Shown: in pieces, positions 40,049 through 52,060 of the stretch | Position numbering within the stretch: the first letter of the stretch is position 1 | Layout: the number at the start of each line of letters is the position of its first letter | Translations under genes and position numbers: made by a program | The notes under the pieces: model-generated | What the model saw: only the letters and a program-made list of their open reading frames with translations | Told to the model about the DNA's origin: nothing | Databases searched by the model: none | Assembly: GCF_037975245.1 (NCBI RefSeq) | Contig: NC_092562.1 | Span: forward strand, 14,331,521 to 14,395,520 | Direction of reading: 5' to 3' | DNA length: 64,000 bases | Source of the DNA: Apostichopus japonicus | Lineage: Eukaryota; Echinodermata; Holothuroidea; Aspidochirotida; Stichopodidae

Positions 40049-43000
40049 TCAGAACGCTCTTAACAGGGGAAATCCTCCTCCAGCAATGAGGATTTGTCCA
40101 TTGATGTAGGAAGCATCACTTGAGAGCAAGAAAGCTGCCACAGATGCAATCTCTTCTGGTTCTCCAAGTCTATACAAAACAATTATAAGAGGAAACATAT
40201 TCATCAGGAAAACACAACTTTAACGATATATGCATTATGAAATGAAAACACAAAATAAAGCTTCGATATATATGTAAGATGGTATAGACATTATATTGAA
40301 ATCGAAATGCTTCAGTGACCTTTTCCCTTTTTCTCTGGGCTACAAAAATATATCGTGAAAAATGTATAGGTGTCGGGAAGCCGAGTTGAAGGGCATGCAC
40401 TTCGGCCCACACCTCCTCCCCCCCCCCCCCCCACACCCCCAATTCAGAAAAGGGACACTAACTTAGAGGATGCTGAACTAAGTTTTTTATTATGATTTCC
40501 GGACTATAATTCTCTTGCTCGTTGGCCCATCTCTTCCAGAAACATGGATTCAAACGAATATTGTTTTCATATCAAAAGGACATAGAGTGAGAAGAGAATG
40601 ATGGGAAATCAGACGAAGCGGTTGTGGAAGATGGAATTACGCCCCTCCCCAACCCCTCTCCCATCCAACACCGTCTCTGGTGGCTTTATATAATTTACAA
40701 AATAACTATTAACAATATTGTGTGTATAACTGTTCGTGATTATAACGTATATATTGTTATTGATACATTTGTTGTTATGTTAAGTTCTTATTTATCGTAC
40801 ATCGATATTATATAAGGACTACTCTGATTTTCTATAATCTTCTTCTTCCTTTTGTTTTAATTTTAATGAAGATAAAATTTACCGAGAGGCAGCATCGACT
40901 CCAAGTTTAATTCCGGTGATGTCAGCATATTTCTTGAAATGGCCACTTCCTAATCCCTATGAAGATACGAAAATACAGTGAGTGATCAATACATTAAAAC
41001 AAATTTTACGACATTTATGATTCCAATATAGGCCTACTTAACATATGTCATATACAAGCATTTCATCTATTTATAATGTAAAAAAGGAATCTCAAGAAAC
41101 ATATGAAAATGAATTTCCACTCAAGTGGCGACACGGCTATGCAACAATTTTTTTTTTTTTTTTTGCAGGCTGCAAGAAAAAAAAACAGTCAGTCTTCCAA
41201 CGGTTGCAATAACAACAGCCTTATAGACTAATGTATTTGTCGTTGTGTGTAATTGGTGCATGTTATGTGTGGGATGAGAGGACGTAAAACAACGTTGTTA
41301 TTGCATAAAGTATACTCTATAGATATCGTATGCTATAGTGTGCGACAGCTGTATACATGTACAATATTTTCAGAAATCCAAAATGAAAGACTTCACCTAC
41401 CCCTTGTAAAAATGGTGTTTTGATGAGACCGGGTGCAACACAGTTTATTCTGATATTTCGGTTGAACAAGTCACGGGCTACGTGCTGCGTCACTGATATC
41501 AAACACAGTTTGCTGACGCAGTACAAGAGAATGTTCTGGATTTAAAACGAAAACAACAACAACAAAAATCATGAGATTGAATTACCAGTTAGTAATAATG
41601 TATTGTAGGTACTTGATTCGATCTGACACAAAGTGAAATATGGAATGTTATGATTGCTATGATATAGTTTTAATACTGCAAGCAAGACTTGACACATGTC
41701 GTTTTACTTATGCATGTTTTTCTAACTGCATGAATAAAATATTAGAATTCATTAAATTCCAAAATGCGATTGGGTTCCCAGTTTGTACGGAACAGTTTAT
41801 TGTATATATAGCTGTTCCTTGTCAATCTTATGGGAATTGGAAATACGCTTGTGTGTAACGTAACCTATAAAGCAGAACTACACAGCGTTACTTGAACACG
41901 AACATGCTAGACTTGTCAAAAGTCGTTTCTCTTCCTGACCACATGAAATAAGTTGTTTTACATTCTCCTACCATGATTCCGCATTCATTTCCTACCATGA
42001 TTCCGCATTCATTTCCTACACGTTGAAACAGTGTAATAAAGTAACATGAGTCGATCTGATAAAACTAGTGGAAATCGATATGGAATTTTAGCAAATGCAT
42101 GGAATGAGCAGTAAGCTTGACTCAAGTCGTTTCTGCGCATGAACGTGTCGATTAAGTTTTGTCATCGTTGGCAATCATGCTTTAGTGTCGTGTATCAAAT
42201 AGCATATACGTATAATATTTATATATAAGCAGTCTCACCAGTCTGTTTTCAATAATCGAAATGGCAATATAAATAACATTTTTGACAGCCACAAAAAGGA
42301 ATAACAGCATGATTTATGTAAGAAAATGTGGAAAGCTCTTTGGCGATAAGGTTTCATTCCGATATATTAAAAGTTGCACTTATAGTATACTGTGTCTTGT
42401 GACAAGTTGATATTTAGTATAAAAAATTATAAACATTATAACTCACTGGTTGATATAGTAAATGGGAATGAAACACTTATCTTAACAACTTGAGTTATTT
42501 TATTTGCATGAATTGCTGATTTAGTAAAAACGAAGTATCCGGACACTGTGGGTTGAATTGTATACACCACAGTTATGCGGTATATAACTAAGGGAGGCTA
42601 GGGATATTGATGTTTGTCATAATGAACATAATTTTAAAGTTGTATGGTATGGAGTTACCCTTGTAACTATTTGCAAAGATACATGACTTACCTTTGTAAC
42701 TATTTGCACAGATTCATAAGCTGCAGCCGTTGCATTTGTAAGAATAGAACCACCTCTGAAATAGGACAGGGGAAAAAATCAAGACATGTGTTCTGATGTG
42801 TTTGTTTTTACTTTATTTATTTATTTTTGTAGTAAAACAATCAGATATTGCCGCGTTAACGTCATCGCCATGTGCTTTAATTAAATGTATTGGAGATATT
42901 CAATAATCGTGTATACTTAGTGAATGAATAGTCATATATACCAAAAAAAGACAAACTGCCCGCCCATCATGATTCGTTATACATATTGTTATAAACATAA

Positions 43001-45941
43001 ATTGATGTATCCCGTTACTGACATGATACAACCAGGGAGCTGCTAGAGTCAAGCTCCCTGATGCAACTGCACCGTGGACCTACAGGTGTCCTGGTTGTCA
43101 ACACATTTTATTGGTTTAAAAATGTTGTTACTGTTTTGCTAACACTAATTCACCGCTGCATTAAATGTGCCGTATACCGATATATTTTAATTAACATGTC
43201 CGATTTCTTCTGAAAATATGCATAAATCATAATTTATATCTGTTAATACCGTACTTTCTCACAGGCATTTAAACTTGTGAAAACAAGAAGAATTTTGGAT
43301 AGAAAAAAACCACTAAGAATGTATCACTTACCTTTTTGAATCGAACGCTGGCAGACATTCTTGAATGAACTGGAAATTGGCTTTGACGTTAAGGGCGAAT
43401 GCCTAAAAATGAATGGAGGAAAAGTTAATTGAATCGCCATGGTAACAAGATCTCGAAAACAAATATTTAAAATATTTAAGCTGCCATACGCAGATTTTTC
43501 TTCAGCATTGAAATATTGTATTCCTTTATTTGTTTAATAAAGTATCAACCTTCCCCAATCCGTCAATGATTTTGAAAAACGACTAGTGTAAAAAAAAAAA
43601 AACTTAGTCTCTAATCAGTCAACTTTTTGGATAGTGTCAGAATATTCTGCAGCTTCGTTAAATTTACAAGCTGTCCTTTATGTAGTGTGTAAGGGTCATT
43701 AGTATACCACCCTACACCCACCCGACCCTCACCCCGACCCCACCCGACCCCACCCCACCCGACCCCACCAGACCCCACCCGACAGTATATGCCCTAATAT
43801 GGTGTAAGTTATCCATGAATTAAACCATGTTTAAGATATCTGTACGGCGATGCCGTTTTAATTACTCTTTTTGTCCATTTAACTTACGTTATGAAATTCC
43901 TTCTCTGTTACCTGGGAATTTATGAAAAGGAAAATAAAAATAAATATAAATATAATAACAAGTTATCCAAATTCTAAAAGTAGAGTTGAAGATGATTAAT
44001 GAAGTTTATGGGGTACATGGGGAATCATATACGTGTCTTGTTTAATTCTAATCAATTTACATAGGTTATAGTTATGATGATTAGCGATTTATTTTTAATT
44101 TGTAATTTAAGTTTTAATTTATACTTACATCAAGAAGTGATCCGTTGTGTGGGCTTGACCCTGCACTAAGGAAGACACAGTCCAGCTGACCATATTTATC
44201 TAAAGCCTGAAAGAGAATATAACATAATTATATGCATATGTATTAACAGCATTACTTTGTTGGTTACATGATTAAGTTCTGTGTATATCATTTCATTTCT
44301 TAGATACATATGCATGGTTAAAGACAAAAGTTGCAATCTTATTTGGTTCAGCCGCTGAATTTGGTGAACTTACTTTTCTCTACATGTCGTAAACATCTTG
44401 TGATAGTAACTATGTTACAAAACGTAAGCAAAGCAATTGTGCCAAATATCTGAGGTGTATCTGGATAATACGGAATGGCGTCCTGAGGGGAAAGGTCTCC
44501 AACCAATACACCAGCTGCTCGCCGCCGCGATTTTCTGCTGCTGTAAACTGGCAAGTTTTGACTGAAGGTATCATTCGGGGAGGTGGGAAGAGAGCGTGCA
44601 TTAGCTTATTCCCGTAGTAGTGGTCCTGGTTTTCTTTCCCCACAGAATGCAAAACATCCCGACTGACGATCGGAGGTGGAGAACCCCCCACCATCCAACC
44701 CCCACCCAACCCACCCCCCACCCAACCCCTAGTAGTAGTGTTCCTGGTCTTCTTTCCCCAAAAAATGCAAAATATCCCGGGTAGAGAACACTCTCCACCA
44801 TCCAACCCACGACCAACCCACCCACCCAACCCCAACCAACCCGTAGTAGTGGTCCTTTTGTTCTTTCCCCACAGAACACAAAAAATACCGACTGACGATC
44901 GGAGGTGGGGAAACACGGCCCACTTTCCAACCCCCGAAACACCCCACCCCCCCCCCCCCAACCAACCCCAACCCATTCCTTGTGCACTCCACTGGAACTC
45001 AGAGCTTCCAGTTGAACGTTTGTGTTTTTGCCAGCTCAAATACACAAAACATATATTAGCATGAATACACAGAAACTTACGAATTTGATTAATTTTTTTC
45101 GATCTGCCATCACTCCTTGGTCACTTGCGATTCCTGCTACCTCTATTCCTTCGTCTTTAAGTGTTTTGACAGCTGCCTGGACGTTGACCTCTTTCCGGCT
45201 GCTCACTATAACTTTACATCCTTCCAGACCAAGGCGTTTCGCAGACGCCAAACCAATCCTGTGGCAGATGCAAATACTTTCAATGGTGGTTCAAGGTCGC
45301 ATGGTCGGCGGGAAAGGGTTCGATCTTGGGGTAGGGGTGCAACAGTGAGGGGTAGTGGGACATGTGACTTTGATTTAGGGGGCTAAAGTTATCTCGAAAC
45401 TTTCGAGCAAAATAGATTCTCTGTGCACTTCTTATACTACAATTTTTTTTCCATGAATGAATGGCACTTTTTAAGTATATTTTGTTTCTGAATGTTCCAT
45501 AGTTATTCACTTTTGAATTACAATTTTATTTACTTCAAGTAGATGAAAAGGGCACCTATAACATATCAAGAGGCCACCTTTTAATAACGAAAATGGCAAT
45601 GAGGAGATATTTGCTAAGAAACGTAGGGACTTCTTATTTAAGAAAAGGAACACTTCTTGGGGGTAGTCTAAAAAGTTATAGGGGTAGACCCCATTTTAGG
45701 GTGCACAAACCCAAAGACTTATTGTCCACCCGCATACCACCCGATTAGTGCAAGATTGTGTTTCGAATTTTTTTGTCTGTTTGGTCTTTCATGAGAAAGG
45801 CCAACTTTGGCCCGCGGGCCATCTATTAAGAACTGCTGGCCTGTTAAGACTACAAAATGCAGGTCAGCATGTAATGTCAACTCACCCGCTTGTAGATCCA
45901 GTCAGAATTGCTACCTTTCCTGCGAATCTTTCGAGTGGCAT
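40049..45941 (-). CDS. DHRS4-like short-chain dehydrogenase/reductase, nine exons
   Basis: Predicted to be an NAD(P)-dependent SDR, closest in style to vertebrate DHRS4. Exons: 45941-45886, 45258-45081, 44206-44129, 43911-43888 (24 bp microexon), 43402-43332, 42755-42692, 41535-41401, 40956-40883, 40169-40049. They total 801 bp and give 266 residues with every phase matching. The start is [19 protein letters not shown]; the TGxxxGIG cofactor loop spans the first intron. Later come FLSAG in place of the usual NAG, ALNVKAN, the YCVSK catalytic Tyr/Lys, then [11 protein letters not shown], and near the end LGEPEEIA and a GGGFPLL tail. The segment after GGS reads ILTNAT, so the usual catalytic serine aligns with threonine and sits about four residues further from Tyr than normal. 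The C-terminus (RAF) lacks the SRL-type peroxisomal signal of DHRS4. An acceptor at 45950 just before the ATG implies a 5' UTR intron. Confidence 0.9.
43033..43060. repeat. Hairpin related to the one at 38007
   Basis: cagggagctgct and the closing agctccctg form a stem in an intron of the dehydrogenase gene. Its sequence is similar to the perfect hairpin at 38007-38034. Confidence 0.6.
43690..43790. repeat. CCCACCCGA-type simple repeat
   Basis: Repeated caccccacccgacccc words, all C-rich on this strand, within an intron of the dehydrogenase gene. Confidence 0.9.
44625..44970. repeat. 118-120 bp tandem repeat, three copies, in dehydrogenase intron 2
   Basis: ttctttccccacagaatgca recurs near 44632, 44750 and 44868, each followed by a C-rich tract with aacccacccaaccc words. 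Copies 1 and 3 also share ccgactgacgatcggaggtgg-like sequence. The long frames on the minus strand, rich in GWVGGG, are translations of this repeat. Confidence 0.88.
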
Positions 45942-46481
45942 TTTGATTTACTGAAGGAGAACAACAAGGTTAAAGGTTACATATGGGTAACTCTTCAAGT
46001 ACTGATAAATAATACTTGAATGGGAAATTGAGGGCAGCATTGTCAGTCAGAGGGGAAATGTTCAGTAGGGGGATTTTTTTTCTTCAAAATTCCAAAGTAA
46101 TTATATTATTAGCAAAAACCTTGCTTTTAGACTATAGTCCTACTGTATGTAGTCTAAATATGCCACATAACGCATCCCTTGACGTCTGTAAACTGTGAAC
46201 TTTTCCAGAGGACAACCCCCAGACCACACAACCCAAACCCCCACCCCAACCCAGACCGTCCAACCCCCCCCCCCATAAATACCCGTTAAATGAGAGTCGC
46301 ATTCAACGTGCAGCCAGATCCCTCTTTCGTAACATGTTTTACCGCACGCGTATACAGTCCGTCCATAAAGATTCATGCCCCTACCAGCCGAAAGAAAACT
46401 TGAATGCGCCCCCACCCCTCCCCCCTAACCACCACCGGTCACTGGGAGACAGTGAATTAGATTCAAAATATCAATCTTACC
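45942..46481 (-). other. Probable 5' UTR intron of the dehydrogenase gene
   Basis: A good minus-strand acceptor (gttctccttcag) ends at 45951 and a good donor (GAAG|gtaagatt) lies at 46481-46475. This would place a non-coding first exon just above 46481. It is inferred from splice motifs only. Confidence 0.4.
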
Positions 46482-46732
46482 TTCGGCAAGGGGAGCTGAT
46501 AAATCTCTGATGTCACATATGATCATGAATCGATGACTATCTAATACTGTCTCGTGTATGAATTGAACAGCCACAATAAACGACCAATTGATATCTCCTT
46601 CTCCTAAGAGAAATTATAGTTCTTTAGCAGGTTTTCCTAACTTAATCCTCCCACCCCCCCCTTTCCCAAGAACCCCTGTAGATGTCAAATCGTGTCTCCA
46701 AAAGTTGGGGGCTCGTGGAAAACTCTGACATC

Positions 46733-46789
46733 TTACGAAGCACTGTTATTAATTTATTATACTATAACACGCATAACAGTGCTTCGTAA
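46733..46789. repeat. Perfect 17 bp inverted repeat
   Basis: ttacgaagcactgttat at 46733-46749 and its exact reverse complement at 46773-46789 enclose a 23 bp AT-rich loop. It lies a few hundred bp upstream of the proposed first exon of the dehydrogenase gene. It could be a tiny MITE or a cruciform-forming site. Confidence 0.9.
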
Positions 46790-47570
46790 AAGATCAAGTT
46801 CATAGTGTAATATTGCAATGAAAGTTATTTATCACATGCACGGTACGGTACTACTATGGCAACATATGCGTATGGGACGCGAAAAGAGTTTGTCGATAGG
46901 TACGACTTTTGTACATTATTACAGTATACTGTGATATATGATATATCAGATTTTAGTTCAACAAAAAGTACTCTAGGTTTGACTTTCAGATACGTCTCAC
47001 GAACCCCCTGGGACAGACTCACGCACCCCCTGGGGGTTCATGCACCCCAGTTAGTTTATTGATTTGACACAATCACATATCAATTTATAGAAGTCATTAT
47101 CATCGTCATTTAATAAGATTGTTGGACTCCGTATATAACTGTAAAGCGGTTTCATAGACTAAACGTTATTTCAAATAGCCGACTGAACTTGAATCGATCA
47201 AAGTAAAAGAGTTTTTGTTCTTTCAATTGTTTTATTTATAAATATTTCATAATAAAAAGTTACAAGAAAGAAATGGTTTACTTACGGTTTCTTGCACTTA
47301 GAGATACGAAATTACGATGTAAGATGGTTATGCCTTACGTACAGCTGTACAGTGACATCAAACTACGACGTTCTCAGATTTTGGTAAGATAATAAATGAA
47401 TGATAGTCAACTAGAATCGCTTTATATTATCTCTGTGGTCAATGTGTGGACAAAACTTTGTTTGAAGAGCTAAACTTAGACCACTTTACTTAATCCGGTC
47501 TGTTAGGTCACACATGGTGTTCAGTGCGCTTAACTGTAAAGCTTAAAGTGATATAAATTCATATCAGAGA

Positions 47571-47630
47571 CAATGGTGCTATGAGGGCACAAGGGGCACG
47601 TGCCCCCACCCCCACCCCCCCCCCAGATAT
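47571..47630. repeat. Truncated hAT-MITE-like fragment
   Basis: The phrase aaggggcacgtgcccccacc matches the GGGGCACGTGCCCC palindrome near the left end of the element at 60888. No right end was found. Confidence 0.4.
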
Positions 47631-48182
47631 GTAAAACGAAACCCTAAAAACAGTGTTACTTTTCATAAATTAAAAGTACACTATTTTGTTTGGTAACACA
47701 ATAATGAACCCTTTTCCTCCATTTTGTACGTAAAAAGTGCCAATATTAGAATTTGGTATATATAGCATACAGATCATAGTATAGGCTAATTCCATTTATA
47801 TAGCAATCTCGTCTTTGTATTAGTGAGTTATTGGAAAAGCATAAACCGCACTTGCTAAAGTCAATTTTCACGTACTGACAATTTAAAGTACTTTCTTTTT
47901 TTACCTGCAGTTTATATTGCTGAAACAGCAGTTTATATTTGCTCACCACGATTGTATAGCTAAATCTTCACATTTTAGTCAATATTGAGAATATATAGGC
48001 TACCTGGTAATTATTGAAGCACGAATTATTGAAGCAGAAGCTTGCATTCATATCTTGACGATTATTGCATATACCCTCAACGCGGAGGAATTCCAATGAA
48101 TTAATTAAACTAGAACACATACATCATAACTGTGATACACCCCCATGCAGAAGCATGTGTTTTATCAAGGGAGAAGTATGTC

Positions 48183-48542
48183 TTTAGAAGCAGGGACGTA
48201 GCCAGACATTTGAAAAGGTGGGGGGGGGGGGAGGAGCAGAATTTCCAAAGGGGCACTGTTCACATAGAAAGCATTATTAGAGCCGTGGTTTTACAAAGAA
48301 AAATTTTGCCCTAAATGCCTACCACACGTTGCAGGAAATAAACAATAATAAGAGTACTGTATTGAGTAGCAGATTTTTAGAGGAAAGATTAAAGGGTCGC
48401 TTAGCTTCCTTCAACCTGAAGAGAGGACCTGCAACAATTTTTCCTGCTTTGCGTTAAATTTTATTTTTCCGGGTACTTAAATGGGTGGGGGGGGGGTGCT
48501 TGCGTCCACTGCCCCCACCCCGACTACATTCCTGTCCAGAAG
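48183..48542. mobile_element. hAT-like MITE, 344 bp
   Basis: The element is 48191-48534. The ends are cagggacgtagccag and, in reverse complement, caggaatgtagtcgggg. Flanking octamers tttagaag and tccagaag agree at 6 of 8 positions. Poly-G near the left end and poly-C near the right fit the family style. Confidence 0.65.
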
Positions 48543-48567
48543 TGTATTTAATGTCATGTTAACATCT

Positions 48568-48768
<201 letters not shown>

Positions 48769-50139
48769 CATGCTGTGTTGTGTTCCTTTAAATGGTCAAC
48801 CATATAACGGTATGCTTCTCTTGAATAGGCCTTAAAAGGCAAAAACTAAATGGATAATTGATACCAAAGTCCATAGGTAAGTTTACTTGTTTAACGGACT
48901 TGTCCAGAGCTTATCGCTTGTTTTAAGTTTTAAGGAGACAAATTTAGAATCCTTGTTTCTATTTCTGAAAAGTGAATAACAAAACACTTGTGTGTCATCT
49001 TAACGAATTGTCTGTATTTGTGATAAGGAGTTAAAAAGTTGTGGGTAATTGAACGGCTGACTATGGAATGCAATAACTTAAAATGGTTACTTTATGTGTA
49101 AATCAGTGCCGTGCGCAAGGGGGGGGGGCTGGGTGTCGGAGGGGGGTGTTGGCTTACAAGGGGTCATCCCTCACCTCCATCGTTATTAGTGGCAAAAACG
49201 TTCAGTAGGAGTTTTTTCAACACTATTTATTAGCACAACTTTGCGTTAAAAACAAAACAAAAATACTTGGCGTTAAGTCCTGATTTATGGTCAAATATGC
49301 TTCAGAATGCACTTGTGGCGTCTAAAGTATTTAGGGGGAGGGGTGGACCCAAGATCTTCATACAAGGCTTCAAAGACCCCACAACTATGCTATGTGTTTT
49401 TCTTTATCCGCCTACAGCACGCTAATAAGGTTCAATCCCCCTACAGTAGGGGAAGTTTGGATTTTCCCCTTGCCCCTCCCTCGCCCCCCCACCCAACTCC
49501 CGCGCGGACCTTTGAAATGTCTGTGACCGTCAACGATATTAACATGTTTGGGATATGTAAAGAGATGAGTCCAACAAATTAATCCGGCTGATTTTTTCGA
49601 TAAGTTTCCTTCAAGCTGTTATCGGGATGTTTATACCGTTTGTGTACCAAAAATAAACATGAAAAAATCAAGAGCGCTGTCGAAGAAGTTCAACTACTAA
49701 AATATCAGTTATTTCTTCCTTAATCTTGCTGTTTCTAAACAGGGCGTAGCCAGGTTTATGGTGTGGGTGGGGGGTGGGGATCGCCATTCTGGGGGAAGTG
49801 TAAAAGGGGAGGAGGTGTCCCCCTTTTGAAAAATTTTGTTTTGCGAAAAGGTCTTAGATACAAAATGGTGCTATCATTTCCATTTTTTGGTTTCGATGAA
49901 ATCGTAACCTATGCATTCATGCAGGCGGAGAGTGTGTGTATGTGTGTATGTATGTATGTATGTATGTATGTATGTGTGTGTGTGTGTGTGTGACGCCTGG
50001 CTTGTAAACACGGTATCTCAAATAGGGAAGCTTGGACCAATCTAATATTTGGTGTATATGAGTACCACATTGAGTAGATGTGCCCTATTTTTTGTGTTGC
50101 CTGTGAGGGTCACCAAAGGTCAGTTAGAGGCCAAAAACC

Positions 50140-52060
50140 AAAATATTAAAACAAGCAATAACTCCCATTGACAGGATCCGACATGGTTGATATTTTGGGA
50201 CCAGTTGTGAATGGGGTAAGGGATCATTTCAAAACATAACGGTCATGTGATCCAAGGTCAACAAAGGTCAATCAGGGGTCAAAAACTAGTATTTTTGCAA
50301 TAACTTGAGAACCAAATGTCCGTGAAGGTTGGGAGTTGCGCTATTGTAATCAGGGAGTCGACCCGCATCTATGTGACCTTTGACCTCAGGTTGACCTCCG
50401 GTGACCTTTATCAGTTTTTTGGGTTATTTGAATTTTCGTGGCCATAATCGGATCTCAAAGGTACCTTCCGATCAAAATGGTCCATAGTTGACCCCTGTGC
50501 GACCTTCGTGTGCGAAGTTATCAGAGGTCAATGTTTTTGTTTTTTAATAAGTACAGTTAGGATGGTCGTACAGACTTGTCATGTTGCTTTTTGGAATCAG
50601 CGTGTCAAACTACATCTGATTGCGAGGTCGAAAGGTCAAAGGTCAAATCTTAAAAAATATGCTCATTTTAGGAGATACGGGGCAAAACAAAATAGAACAA
50701 AGATAAGTTTAAAAAATTGTTGACATATGATAGAGCTTTTTGTGCTGAATATAGGAAACCAACTCCCGCTTCAATCGGACACCCAGTTCTCAAGTTATGA
50801 GGGGCCAAAGGTTGGTTTTGATACATTTCTAGCAATAACATTATGTGTGTACCTTGTAGGCCAAACAAATTTTAGGACAGAGTGCACCTCATCAAGAGAA
50901 ACATTTTTGATAAAAACCATCAGGTCATCCAAGGTCATTCAAGGTTGATTATGTGCAAAAAACTCCCAACTTATGCTAATTTTTGCAACATCTTCTAGTC
51001 ACGAAGTCTGACATGGCTGGTAAATTAGGATAAGTTGTGAATGGAGTAGGGACACATTTTCAAAAATAACCGTGATGTTATCCAAGGTCACCAAAGGTCA
51101 TTTATGGGTCAAAATGTGTTTTTTACCCTCAATAACTTGTGAAACTACCACTGACAGGGTCCGACATGGTTGATATTTTGGGACTAGTTGTGAATGGGGT
51201 AAGGGATCATTTCAAAACATAACGGTAATATGATCCAAGGTCAACAAAGGTCAATTAGGGGTAAAAACTAGTATTTTTGCAATAACGTTAGAACCAAATG
51301 TCCCTCAAGGTTGGGATTTTAGGACAGAGTGCACATCATCAAGGGAAAAATTTTTGATAAAAACCATTAGGTCATTCAAGGTCATTCAAGGTTGAGTATG
51401 TGCAAAAAACTCCCAACTTATGCTAATTTTTGCAACAACTTCTAGTCACGAAGTCTGACATGGCTGGTATATTAGGACAAGTTGTGAATGGAGTAGGGAC
51501 ACATTTTCAAAAATAACCGTGATGTGATCCAAGGTCACCAAAGGTCATTTATGGGTCAAAATGTGTTTTTTACCCTCAATAACTTGTGAAACTACCATTG
51601 ACGGGTCCGACATGGTTGATATTTTGGGACTAGTTGTGAATGGGGTAAGGGATCATTTCAAAACATAACGGTAATATGGTCCAAGGTCAACAAAGGTCAA
51701 TTAGGGGTCAAAAACTAGTATTTTTGCAATAACGTTAGAACCAAATGTCCATCAAGGTTGGGATTTTAGGACAGAGTGCACATCATCAAGAGAAACATTT
51801 TTGGTAAAAACCATTAGGTCATCCAGGGTCATTCAAGGTTGATTATGTGCAAAAAACTCCCAACTTATGCTAATTTTTGCAACAACTTCTAGTCACGAAG
51901 TCTGACATGGCTGGTATATTAGGACAAGTTGTGAATGAAGTAGGGACACATTTTCCAAAATAACCGTGATGTGATCCAAGGTCACCAAAGGTCATTTATG
52001 GGTCAAAATGTGTTTTTTCCCGATAACTTGTGAAACTACCACTGACAGGGTTGAGAGTTA
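50140..52060. repeat. Tandem repeat of about 450 bp, rich in AGGTCA half-sites
   Basis: tccgacatggttgatatttt recurs at about 50188, 51160 and 51605, and aggacagagtgcac at about 50875, 51316 and 51768. Each unit has several AGGTCA words with a four-base spacer (aggtcaccaaaggtca, aggtcaacaaaggtca). About three and a half units are present. Confidence 0.92.
50374..50407. promoter_or_regulatory. TGACCT array with DR1-DR5-DR4 spacing (putative)
   Basis: Four TGACCT half-sites start at 50374, 50381, 50392 and 50402. The spacers are 1, 5 and 4 bases. A near copy lies at about 52097-52130, and a perfect AGGTCA-A-AGGTCA (DR1) at 50633-50645. These are the spacings used by nuclear receptor dimers. Whether any protein binds here is unknown. 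Confidence 0.45.

Noticed and set aside
43690-43790. CRISPR-like or telomeric repeat
   Set aside because: A simple C-rich repeat without spacers; the genome is eukaryotic.
44410-45045. Long open frame rich in [10 protein letters not shown]
   Set aside because: It is the translation of a C-rich tandem repeat in a dehydrogenase intron, with no domain.
49105-49510. Another hAT-like MITE (cagtgccgtgcgcaagg ... ccgcgcggacc)
   Set aside because: The ends mirror only loosely and the flanking octamers do not match.
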